The notes under the pieces are model-generated. The model was given only the letters and a program-made list of their open reading frames with translations, did no database searches and had not been told where the DNA came from. DNA of 38,517 nucleotides from Phycisphaerales bacterium (GTDB lineage Bacteria; Planctomycetota; Phycisphaerae; Phycisphaerales; UBA1924). The stretch is from contig JABWBC010000018.1 of the NCBI GenBank assembly GCA_013360695.1, positions 1 to 38,517 on the forward strand, in the 5' to 3' direction. Position 1 is the stretch's first letter; every line of letters begins with the position of its first letter. Shown here piece after piece: positions 25,085 through 33,240 of the stretch. The translations under genes were made by a program, and so were the position numbers.

Positions 25085-27103
25085 TCAGCAGCCGGCCTCG
25101 AAGTCTTCGGCGAAGGCGTCGAAGTCGTCGCCGTTCACGAAGCCGTCGTCGTTGTAATCGGCGGCGGTTCCGCCGCTCTCGAAGGCGCCGGCGAAGAGGT
25201 CGTAGTCGTCGCCGTTGACGAAGCCGTCGTTATTGAGGTCGGGCGGGCAGGGCGGACGGGTGTTGAGGGCGGCCAGGCCGTATTGCGCGCCGAACAGGCC
25301 GCCGGTTGCGCCGACGCTGGTAGCGACGCCGGTGGTCTTGTTGATGCGGAGGAGTTGTTCGTTGGCGGCGTTGATGGTGTAGTAGCTATTGTCGGTGTCG
25401 CGGAAGGCCAGGCCGTTGCAGTCGGTGATGCTGGCGCCGAGCGTGCCGACGACGGTGCGGACGCCGGTGGTGGTGTTGATGCGGACGAGCTGGGTGCCGC
25501 TGGTCTGATCATTGAGGCCGACGAGCTGCTCGCTGGTGGTGTCCCACTCGATGCCTCCAACGTTGCCGCCCTGGGCGCTCCCGATATTGGTGGCGACGAG
25601 GGTGGACGTGTTGATGGACATGAGCTGGCCGGTGCCTGCGGAGTAGGCGTACAGCTTTCCCGTGCGCGGGTTGTAGCCCAGGGCGTTGATCGTGAGCGAC
25701 GTGCCGGTGACGGTGCCCTTGAGCGTGACGACGGCGGTGCTCGGATTGATGGAGTAAAGCTTGCGATTGGTGTCGATGGCGTAGAGCACGCCGAGGTTCC
25801 AGTCGGACGTGAGCCCCTGGAACTGGGCGGCGAGCTCGCCGCGCTTGGCGAAGTTGCCGGTCGAGGTGTTGAGCGTGCCGAAGTTGTTGGCGAGGTCGCC
25901 GGCGGCGAAGAGGTTTCCGGCGGGCGTGCCCTTGCCGGACTTGCAGATGCCGGTCGGGTTGTTGAGAGCGTTCTGCAGGCTCGTGAGCTGCATGGCGGTG
26001 CCGTTGTTGGCGCCGCCGGAGGAGGAACAGCCCGCGTGGGTGTGAATGCCGATGGCAAAGCCGGTGGTGTCGTTGAGTACGCAGGAGCCAGAGTTTCCGC
26101 CCGTGGTGTCGACGGCGTATTGGACGTTGGTGCCGGCGAGCGCGGTGTAGGAGCCGGTGTGGGTTTTCTGGACCTGATTCCAGGTGGGGGAGACGGGGGA
26201 TGAGACTGTGCCGTAGCCGGTGATGCGGATGGTGTGTCCGCTCGGCGCGCCGGCGTTTCCGAGGACGTGGCGCAGGCCGTAGGACTGATAGGGCGTGAGG
26301 CCCGTGTTGGAGTTGGCGGAGACGCCGAAGTAACCCCAGTCGTTGCCGATGCCGCCATTGACGCCTTGGACGCTGGACGATTCGACGGCGTACTGGTGCT
26401 CTGGGGGCGGGTTGACCAGGCCGCCGCTCGCGGTGGAAAGGGGAACCTTGAACTGCATGACGTGCCCGCTGCTGGTGCCGCAGTGCCCGGCGGTGAGGAA
26501 CATGGAGTTGAGGTCGTTGATGACCCAGGAGCTGCAGCCGACGGAGTGGCGAGCGTTGCGGTCGTCGTAGCTGAGGGCGCGGTTGTCGACCGTGCCGCAG
26601 ATGCTCCGCTGGTCGGGAGCATCTTCGCCGACGGTGACCTTGGTCATGACGATCCGGCTGGGGCCGGTGTTGGGGGAGGCGAAGAGTTCGACGAGGACCG
26701 TATCGCCGTTCATGAAGGCGGAGGTGAGGCGCCACTGCGAGGCGGTTTCGGCGTTGAGCCACTGCACGCCGCCGTCGGCCATGGAGGTGATCTTCACGCG
26801 GGCGGCGTTTTCATTGGCGGGGTCGCCGGCGAGCGTGAGGGACTCAAAGGCGAGGCGCAGCCACGGTGCGCCCTGCGACTCGACGAAGGTCGCGAAGACG
26901 ATCTGGGGGCCGTCGGCGTCAGCGGGCGCTTCGACCGGGCCGGAATCGATCGCCAGCGGCTCTTCGTGGCTGGGTGGCGTGGGAAGTGAGGGTGGATCGA
27001 CGAAGCGATGTCCGGCGACCTGGGCCGCGGCCGAATTGACACCAACCAACATACCACACACCGCGACGAGGGCCGCGATCGTGACGCTCTTGCCATTGTT
27101 CAT
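25085..27103 (-). CDS. Secreted trypsin-like serine protease with dockerin-like EF-hand tail
   Basis: The 672-residue product starts at an ATG at 27103 behind GGGAG. The signal peptide MNNGKSVTIAALVAVCGMLV is followed by a roughly 150-residue pro-like segment. The chymotrypsin-fold domain shows the catalytic triad: H207 in FLTAGHCG, D255 in GNDWGYFGV and S338 in GGNSGSCV, with Cys in SVGCSSWVI. From about 400 to 600 a region of repeated NIGSAQGGN and SINTSTLV-type units resembles a beta-propeller. The last 54 residues (25088-25249) carry two EF-hand loops, DLNNDGFVNGDD and DYNDDGFVNGDD, ending in FEAGC. It is probably secreted and calcium-stabilised; the substrate is unknown. Confidence 0.86.
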   Translation of the reverse strand: MNNGKSVTIAALVAVCGMLVGVNSAAAQVAGHRFVDPPSLPTPPSHEEPLAIDSGPVEAPADADGPQIVFATFVESQGAPWLRLAFESLTLAGDPANENAARVKITSMADGGVQWLNAETASQWRLTSAFMNGDTVLVELFASPNTGPSRIVMTKVTVGEDAPDQRSICGTVDNRALSYDDRNARHSVGCSSWVINDLNSMFLTAGHCGTSSGHVMQFKVPLSTASGGLVNPPPEHQYAVESSSVQGVNGGIGNDWGYFGVSANSNTGLTPYQSYGLRHVLGNAGAPSGHTIRITGYGTVSSPVSPTWNQVQKTHTGSYTALAGTNVQYAVDTTGGNSGSCVLNDTTGFAIGIHTHAGCSSSGGANNGTAMQLTSLQNALNNPTGICKSGKGTPAGNLFAAGDLANNFGTLNTSTGNFAKRGELAAQFQGLTSDWNLGVLYAIDTNRKLYSINPSTAVVTLKGTVTGTSLTINALGYNPRTGKLYAYSAGTGQLMSINTSTLVATNIGSAQGGNVGGIEWDTTSEQLVGLNDQTSGTQLVRINTTTGVRTVVGTLGASITDCNGLAFRDTDNSYYTINAANEQLLRINKTTGVATSVGATGGLFGAQYGLAALNTRPPCPPDLNNDGFVNGDDYDLFAGAFESGGTAADYNDDGFVNGDDFDAFAEDFEAGC

Positions 27104-27221
27104 GCCGCACTCCCTTGAATCATCCACGAACCGCCCAATGTACCACGGGGCGGGCGATGAATCGAGGCGAAATCTCCGAGGTTTTCGGACCCGGCGTCGC
27201 TCCATTGAACCCGAGGGTCTG

Positions 27222-28505
27222 CTACGCCAGCGCCCGCTCAAGCCACGCGATCAATCGCGTGACTTCGGCGGGGCTGGAGTAATGGACCAGGCTGACGCGG
27301 ACCACGCCGTCGTCGGGCTCAAGGCCGGTCGAGTCGATCAGACGCTTGGAGTAAAAGTGCCCGTAGCGGATCGCCAGCCCGTCGCGATTGGCGCGGGTGG
27401 CCAGCTCGCGCGAGGAGCGCCCGGGGACTACGAAGCTGATGGTCGGGACGCGCGACGGGCCGGAATGCGCCGGTCCGATGATCTTGAGATCCCGGCGCGA
27501 GCACAGCCAGTCGATGAGCATCGACTGCATCACAAGCTCCAGTTTCTCCATCGCGCCGAAAGCGCGTTCGATGATCGCGCGATCTCGTGTGAGTGTGCTT
27601 GGCGAGCGAGCGGGCAGACTCGCCTCGCCCGCGAGGAAACACAGGTAGTCCCAGAGCCCGTTGATCGCGGCGCACGATTCGTGGTTCACGCCGCCCAGTT
27701 CGAACTTGTACGGCACGCGATCGCGCGGGATGAAGTAGTGGTTCGGTCCTTCGAGCTCGGCGAAGGCCTCGCGCGTGCCGAACAAAGCGGCGGCGTGCGG
27801 GCCGTAGACCTTGTAGGTCGAATACACGTACCAATCGACGCCCAGTCGCTGCACGTCGGGCGCGCGGTGCGGCACATAGGCCACGCCGTCGCATACCACC
27901 TTTGCGCCGACCGAGTGCGCCATCGCGGCCACCTCCGCGGCGTCGACGATCTCGCCGAGGATGTTCGAGACATGCGGGAAGGTGACCAGGCGCGTGCGCT
28001 CGCTGAGCAGGTCGCGGAGCGTGTGGGGGAGGATGCGCCATGTGGCTTGGTTCTGGTCGGGGTCGAGCTCGGCGCGCCACTCACGCACCACCCAGCCGCG
28101 CTCGGCCAGTTTCACCCACGCGCCGATGTTGGCTTCGTGCCCTGCGGTGCACACGACGATCTCGTTTCGATCGGGGCGAGGAGCCTGCGCATAGCACGAC
28201 GCGAGCAGGTGACAGAGCGCGGTGGTCGATTGCGCGAGCACGACCTCGCCCACGGCGTGCGCATTGAGCAGCAGCTTCACCATGTCGTGAGCGCCCGCGA
28301 CATTCTCCGTGGCGGCGAGCGACTCCGGATAGTCGCCGCCGAGCTGCACGTAATTCTCGGCAATGTATCGCGTCATCGCGTCGATGACGCAGCGCGGCAG
28401 GTGCGAGCCGCCCGCGTTGTCGAGGAATGCGGTGGAGCGCAAGAGCGCCGGGAACTGGGCGCGGATCTGCTCGAGCGAAGGGGCGCGCGGAGCGGGCGTG
28501 TTCAT
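27222..28505 (-). CDS. Class V (cysteine desulfurase-like) aminotransferase
   Basis: The 427-residue product is read from the ATG at 28505. It has the PLP fold type I class V pattern: LDNAGGSHLPRCVIDAMTRY, NEIVVCTAGHEANIGAWVKL, TFPHVSNILGEIVDAAEV, CDGVAYVPHRAPDVQRLGVD and the PLP lysine K232 in STYKVYGPH. The set matches the group of SufS/CsdA-like and kynureninase-like proteins. The product differs from canonical IscS in lacking an obvious C-terminal active-site Cys loop. A trans-sulfuration PLP enzyme lies 134 bp upstream on the same strand, which suggests a sulfur-related role, though this is inferred. Confidence 0.85.
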   Translation of the reverse strand: MNTPAPRAPSLEQIRAQFPALLRSTAFLDNAGGSHLPRCVIDAMTRYIAENYVQLGGDYPESLAATENVAGAHDMVKLLLNAHAVGEVVLAQSTTALCHLLASCYAQAPRPDRNEIVVCTAGHEANIGAWVKLAERGWVVREWRAELDPDQNQATWRILPHTLRDLLSERTRLVTFPHVSNILGEIVDAAEVAAMAHSVGAKVVCDGVAYVPHRAPDVQRLGVDWYVYSTYKVYGPHAAALFGTREAFAELEGPNHYFIPRDRVPYKFELGGVNHESCAAINGLWDYLCFLAGEASLPARSPSTLTRDRAIIERAFGAMEKLELVMQSMLIDWLCSRRDLKIIGPAHSGPSRVPTISFVVPGRSSRELATRANRDGLAIRYGHFYSKRLIDSTGLEPDDGVVRVSLVHYSSPAEVTRLIAWLERALA

Positions 28506-28510
28506 GCACG

Positions 28511-28516
28511 ACTGTA
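28511..28516 (-). promoter_or_regulatory. Candidate -10 box TACAGT, 5 nt before ATG
   Basis: On the minus strand TACAGT ends 5 nt before the ATG at 28505, suggesting a leaderless mRNA; no Shine-Dalgarno sequence precedes the ATG. The -35 region is not recognisable. Confidence 0.35.
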
Positions 28517-28639
28517 GAGCGGACGCGATGAAGCACGCGGGTCGGGCAACCGTCGAGCGCGGGTCGCTCATTGACGCGGAACTTCCTCGCGGACTCGTCG
28601 GGTCCGGCGTCCAAGGCCGCATGCCTGGACGAGCGCGGG

Positions 28640-29878
28640 CTACTTCAGAACGCCCACGTGCTTCAGGCCCGCCTCGAACTGAGCCCAGCGCTGCTCGAGC
28701 GTGCCGGTGTAGCCGAGCGACACACGCACCAATCCCGGCGCGATCCCGGCGGCCCGCAGGTCCTCGTCGCTCATCTCGCTCGAGGTTGAACTGGCCGAGC
28801 ACGACATGAGCGTGTCGAAATAGCCGAGGCTGACGGCGAGGAACCCGAAGCGCTGCTCGTTCTGCAGGTACTCCATCAGGCGGAACGCGCGCTCCTTGGT
28901 GCCGACGTCGATCGCGAGCATGCCGCCATAGCCGAAGCCCTCGTTGAGCATCGACGAGAGCAGCTTGTGCTGCGGGTGATCGGGAAGGCCGGGGTATGAG
29001 ACCGGCACGCCGCGCTCGCTCAAACGTTCCGCGAAGAACTGGGCGCGACGGCTGTGCTCCTTGATCCGCAGCGGCAGGTGCGGCAGGCGCAGCGAGAGCT
29101 CGAACGCCACGCGCGGGTCCATCGTCGGCCCAAGCAACATGAGCGCGCCGGTGTGCGTGTCCATGAGGCTGGAGACGAACGCCTTGGTGCCGCAGACCGC
29201 GCCGGCGATGATGTCCGACCCGCCGCCCATGAACTTGGTCATCGAATGCACGACGACATCGGCGCCGAGCATGCAGGGCGAAACCATCATGGGCGTGAAG
29301 GTATTGTCAACCACCAGCGACGCGCCCGCGGCGTGGGCGATCTTGGCCAGTTCGCGCAGGTCCGCCACCACCATCGTCGGGTTGGCGAGCGTTTCGCAAT
29401 AGACGATCTTGGTCCGCGGCGTGATCGCACGCCGAACCGCGTCGAGGTCCGCGATGTTGAGGAACGTCGTAGCAACGCCGGCCTTGACGGGCAGGAACTC
29501 CTTGAGCAGCGCGAACGTGCCGCCGTAGATCGTGTCGGACGCGACGACGTGATCGCCCGGGCCGCAGTGCTGCATGATCGCGCCGGCGATGGCGCTCATG
29601 CCGCTGGCGGTGCAGTACGCGGCCTCGGTGCCCTCGATCGCGGCAACGTACCGCCCGAGCACGTAGACCGTGGGGTTGAAGTGCCTGCCGTAGAGATAGC
29701 AGCCCTCGGCGGATTTCTGCTGGTCTTCCGGGCCGCGCAGGCCCTGGAAGATGTCGGGCATGGTGGCGGCGTTGAGGACGGTAAAGGTGGTGGACGCCTC
29801 GATGGACATGTTGACGCCGCCATGCTCGCCGAACTCGTGACGAACCTTGGCCAGCGACTCGATGGGGTTGAATGACAT
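28640..29878 (-). CDS. Trans-sulfuration family PLP enzyme (cystathionine gamma-synthase / methionine gamma-lyase-like)
   Basis: The 412-residue product starts at an ATG at 29878 with GGGAGG upstream and a TACACT box further up. It has a complete Cys/Met metabolism PLP fold: YLYGRHFNPTVYVLGRYVAA, EAAYCTASGMSAIAGAI, ASDTIYGGTFALL, KIVYCETLANPTMVV, LVVDNTFTPMMVSP and the PLP lysine K215 in HSMTKFMGGGSD. The C-terminal part ends with LVRVSLGYTGTLEQRW. Members make or cleave cystathionine, or release methanethiol from methionine. The substrate cannot be decided from sequence alone. The next gene downstream (28505) is a class V aminotransferase. Confidence 0.88.
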   Translation of the reverse strand: MSFNPIESLAKVRHEFGEHGGVNMSIEASTTFTVLNAATMPDIFQGLRGPEDQQKSAEGCYLYGRHFNPTVYVLGRYVAAIEGTEAAYCTASGMSAIAGAIMQHCGPGDHVVASDTIYGGTFALLKEFLPVKAGVATTFLNIADLDAVRRAITPRTKIVYCETLANPTMVVADLRELAKIAHAAGASLVVDNTFTPMMVSPCMLGADVVVHSMTKFMGGGSDIIAGAVCGTKAFVSSLMDTHTGALMLLGPTMDPRVAFELSLRLPHLPLRIKEHSRRAQFFAERLSERGVPVSYPGLPDHPQHKLLSSMLNEGFGYGGMLAIDVGTKERAFRLMEYLQNEQRFGFLAVSLGYFDTLMSCSASSTSSEMSDEDLRAAGIAPGLVRVSLGYTGTLEQRWAQFEAGLKHVGVLK

Positions 29879-29973
29879 GGGGCCTCCCAGCGGGGGAGTG
29901 TAGTGAGGGAGATGGAGGGCAGACTGAAGGGGAGTGCGGCATGCGAGTCGCCGTGACGCCTACAGCCTTTGCT

Positions 29974-31536
29974 TCAGATGCTCGGCTTGTAGCCGATCTT
30001 GGCGGCACGGTCGGCGACCTCGACGAGGTGGGCCGCAAAGCCGAGGACCGACGCCCAATCGTCGCGCGGCGTGCTGGTCTCGTGATCCCACTCGCGGATT
30101 CGTGCATCGCCCGGGAGCAGCGGATCGCCCTTGCGGAACGAGAACCAGTCGCCAAACGGCGTCTGGCCGATCACCAGGTCGTGCTTGCTGGGGATGTCGT
30201 CTGGATCGCCCTCGTCAGCGATCAGCCATGTGTTCCACTCCGGCGCGCAGAGCGTGAACCAGAATTGCTTCTCACCCTCTTCGAGAACGGCCTCAAACGG
30301 CAGCCACGGCGCGAGAAGTTGCCACGCGACCGGCGTCTTCTTGAAGAGCCTGGACTTCACGATCTTGGCGAAGTCGGGGTGTTCGTGAGCGGGCGTCCAC
30401 GCGCGCTTCGGCGATGCGGCCCTGTTTTCAAGGAACTGGATCGCGGCGGGAACGGAGTCGAAAGTCAGGCCAGACTCCGGGCGCGGGGCCGCAGCGCGGA
30501 GTTTCTCACGCCGCGCGCGCTCGACCTCGGCCTCTTCGGGGGAATACACGGGGAGCGGGAGCGGATACGGAATGACGTCGTCGAGGATTGCGGCTTGGGC
30601 GTCGGCGGCCGGCACGATCTGGATCGGCTCAAATCGTGACGGTTTCATTAGCCCGGCGTCGATGAGGACCTTTCGTGCTCGGGCGTTGCAGCAGATGCTA
30701 CGGCAAGTGCGGCTCTTTGCGCCGGGCTCCACGTCGGCCCGCCAAGTCCAGTCTCGATACGCAAAGTCGCTCGGGGGCAAGCGTTCTAGACAATACCGGA
30801 CGGGACCACGGAAGCTGAAGTACTTCATTCGCACTCGGGCAAACTCTGAGAGCACGGGATGGTCGATCTGTAGATCATCCCAAAACATCTCTTGCCAACC
30901 CGTGGGTTCTCCCCGTCGCCGAGCGATGTCCCAACCCTGGGATTTGGCCCTGTCTCGCTCCAGTTTTTCGGGGTCGATTGTCGGATGGTCAAGCCCGCGC
31001 CCCATCGGAAGGGATGCAAAGACCTCTGACCACGTCCGCTCGTCGCCATCGCGCGAATCAACGAGCGGCAGAATCTCCAGCCCGGCGAGCCTCGCGCTCC
31101 AAATCGTCGCGATCATCTGATCAGACGCCACGAGAACATCGCCGCAACGGCCGAAATGCGTTTCAACGTGAATTTCCGCGAGTTTGCTGTAGGTGGTCGG
31201 GCCCTCACGAAGTTCATACCACACTTGGTGGCCGGCCTTCTTGTCCGTTGGGGCTGGCCCTTCAACCCAGGCACATTCAAGGCGAAACAGAAGTCGATCG
31301 GTCAGATTGCGCAGCTCCGCTATCGCGGCCGGAAGCCGGGGGTCCAAGACCTTGTACTTCCAGAAACACAGGCGACCGACTCGCGCCCCGAGTTGCTTGG
31401 CGAGAGTTCGTATCGCGCCTTCCGTTACATCCCACGAGTTGCTCGCCAGCCGGTTGTCGCGCCATTTGGGACTCAGGTCGATCGCTTCGACGCGAAGAAT
31501 AACTGCGGCTTTCGGGTCCGGCTTGTACAGATGCAT
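29974..31536 (-). CDS. Unrecognised 520-residue protein with a possible SUKH-like C-terminus
   Basis: The product is read from the ATG at 31536 (MHLYKPDPKAAVILRVEAID); an upstream in-frame extension to 31755 overlaps the nuoF stop region and looks non-coding. I do not recognise the family. Residues about 275-295 hold a small Cys cluster (SRTCRSICCNARARKVLIDA), reminiscent of double-CxxC immunity proteins. Residues about 455-508 (IGQTPFGDWFSFRKGD, IREWDHETSTPRDDWASVL) resemble the SMI1/KNR4 (SUKH) pattern, which occurs in polymorphic-toxin immunity proteins. Base composition looks markedly less GC-rich than the neighbouring metabolic genes, suggesting acquisition. Both family suggestions are tentative. 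Confidence 0.6.
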   Translation of the reverse strand: MHLYKPDPKAAVILRVEAIDLSPKWRDNRLASNSWDVTEGAIRTLAKQLGARVGRLCFWKYKVLDPRLPAAIAELRNLTDRLLFRLECAWVEGPAPTDKKAGHQVWYELREGPTTYSKLAEIHVETHFGRCGDVLVASDQMIATIWSARLAGLEILPLVDSRDGDERTWSEVFASLPMGRGLDHPTIDPEKLERDRAKSQGWDIARRRGEPTGWQEMFWDDLQIDHPVLSEFARVRMKYFSFRGPVRYCLERLPPSDFAYRDWTWRADVEPGAKSRTCRSICCNARARKVLIDAGLMKPSRFEPIQIVPAADAQAAILDDVIPYPLPLPVYSPEEAEVERARREKLRAAAPRPESGLTFDSVPAAIQFLENRAASPKRAWTPAHEHPDFAKIVKSRLFKKTPVAWQLLAPWLPFEAVLEEGEKQFWFTLCAPEWNTWLIADEGDPDDIPSKHDLVIGQTPFGDWFSFRKGDPLLPGDARIREWDHETSTPRDDWASVLGFAAHLVEVADRAAKIGYKPSI

Positions 31537-31735
31537 GCCGCTATTCTGCCGAACACTGCCAGCGCACGTCAACCCCCATTCGGGTGCGTCAAACGAGGCT
31601 CCGTCCCAAGCCGTGCCATTCTCACCGCCGACGAGCAATTCGAACGAAGATCGAGAACTCGGGCGAAGACGACGCTGTGATTCACCCGCGGACTCGCTCA
31701 TCGTCGGCGTGACAAACGGGGCCGTAAAGAGGCGC

Positions 31736-33154
31736 TCACCCTCTCGCGCCCGCACCCACCGTCATCTTCACCGGCACAAAGGTCGGCTTCACGCGTTTCT
31801 CGAACTCGTCGCGGAACTTGTTGATGATCGTCCGGATCGCCCAGTTGTTGCCGTCCGCCAGGCCGCAGATCGTCGTGCCCGGCATGCTCCCCATGCTCGT
31901 CGCGACCTCAAGCGCCAGATCCAGGTCCTTGGTCTTGGCCTCGCCGCCCTCGATTCGCGTCATGAGCTGATACAGCCAGCCGCTACCCTCGCGGCACGGC
32001 GTGCACTGCCCGCAGCTCTCGTGCTTGAAGAACCGCGCGATGTTCCGCGCGACGGCGACCATGTCCGTGTCCTCGTCGAACACCGTCGGGCACGCCGTCC
32101 CCAGGCCCAGCACGTTGTACTTGCGGCCTATATCAAAGTCCATCTCGGCGTCGAACTGGTCGGGCCCGAGGACGCCCATGGAGATGCCGCCGGCGATCGC
32201 GCCCTTGAATTTCTTTCCGCCGCGCATGCCCTGGCAGTAGTCCTTGCTCTCGACCAGCGTGCGCAGCGGGATACCCAGCTCGCACTCGTACACGCCCGGG
32301 CGGTTGACGTGCCCCGAGACGCCCATCAGCTTGGTGCCGAAGCTCGGCGGCCCGCCGATCGTGCTCGTCACGCCCTGCTTGCAGAACCAGTCCGCCCCGT
32401 TCTCGATGATGCTGGGAAGGTGGCAGAGAGTCTCGACGTTGTTGATGATCGTCGGCTTGCCGAAGAGGCCCTTGATGGCGGGGAACGGCGGCTTGATGCG
32501 TGGCCAGCCGCGCTTGCCCTCGAGCGCCTCGAGCAGGCCCGTCTCTTCGCCGCAGATGTACGCGCCGGCGCCGCGATGAACGTAGCAGTCGACCGCAAAA
32601 CTCTCGCCCTTGCCGGTCATGGAGCCGTTGAACAAGCCCTGCTTGCCGAAGAGGCCCTTGGCGTAGGCCTCGGCGAGCGCCTTCTCGAGGACCTTGGCCT
32701 GGTGGTGGTACTCGCCGCGGATGAAGATGTACGCCGTGCGGATTCGGCAGGCGTAGCAGCAGATCGCGATGCCCTCCAGGAGCAGGTGCGGATCAAAGTC
32801 GATGAGCATGCGGTCCTTGAAGGTGCATGGCTCAGACTCGTCGGCGTTGACGGCGAGGTATCGCTGCCCGGCGTCGCTCTCTTTGCCCGAGGCGTCGACC
32901 GTGACCTTGGGGAGGAAGGTCCACTTCAAGCCGCACGGGAATCCCGCGCCGCCGCGTCCGCGGAGCTGGGACTTCTTGACTTCCTCGGTGACCTCATCGG
33001 GCTTCATGGCCAGGGCCTTGCGCAGGCCGACGTGCCCGCCGGTGGCGGCGTACTCGTCCCAGCCGATGGTGTGGCGTCCCTTGGGGTCGGCGAACGGCCA
33101 GCAGGGGATGCGCTTGGTGAGGATGCCCTGGGTGAGGGTGGATGGGTGCGGCAT
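31736..33154 (-). CDS. nuoF: NADH-quinone oxidoreductase subunit F (FMN and NADH binding)
   Basis: The 472-residue product starts at the ATG at 33154. It carries the NADH/FMN motif GRGGAGFPCGLKWTF (residues 66-80), the FMN segment NADESEPCTFKDRM, the signature GAGAYICGEETGLLEALEG, then KPTIINNVETL and the 4Fe-4S ligand motif ESCGQCTPCREGSGW. NuoF takes the hydride from NADH in the peripheral arm of complex I and passes electrons to iron-sulfur clusters. It is slightly longer than most NuoF (about 430-445). No nuoE or nuoG is adjacent. The usual G in ESEPGTFKDR is C here. The upstream neighbour is a nuclease-helicase gene on the same strand. Confidence 0.93.
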   Translation of the reverse strand: MPHPSTLTQGILTKRIPCWPFADPKGRHTIGWDEYAATGGHVGLRKALAMKPDEVTEEVKKSQLRGRGGAGFPCGLKWTFLPKVTVDASGKESDAGQRYLAVNADESEPCTFKDRMLIDFDPHLLLEGIAICCYACRIRTAYIFIRGEYHHQAKVLEKALAEAYAKGLFGKQGLFNGSMTGKGESFAVDCYVHRGAGAYICGEETGLLEALEGKRGWPRIKPPFPAIKGLFGKPTIINNVETLCHLPSIIENGADWFCKQGVTSTIGGPPSFGTKLMGVSGHVNRPGVYECELGIPLRTLVESKDYCQGMRGGKKFKGAIAGGISMGVLGPDQFDAEMDFDIGRKYNVLGLGTACPTVFDEDTDMVAVARNIARFFKHESCGQCTPCREGSGWLYQLMTRIEGGEAKTKDLDLALEVATSMGSMPGTTICGLADGNNWAIRTIINKFRDEFEKRVKPTFVPVKMTVGAGARG

Positions 33155-33240
33155 AGGCCGCAAGTGTAGGGACGGGGAAGGGCGGGTTTCCGGGGCGGGG
33201 GAGGGGGGAACGGACGGCAATCCGTGACGCCCCGCCACGA

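Noticed and set aside
24932-26203. A 423-codon plus-strand frame opposite the trypsin-like protease
   Set aside because: It covers the EF-hand and propeller repeats in antisense and is repetitive only because they are; no start signal is visible.
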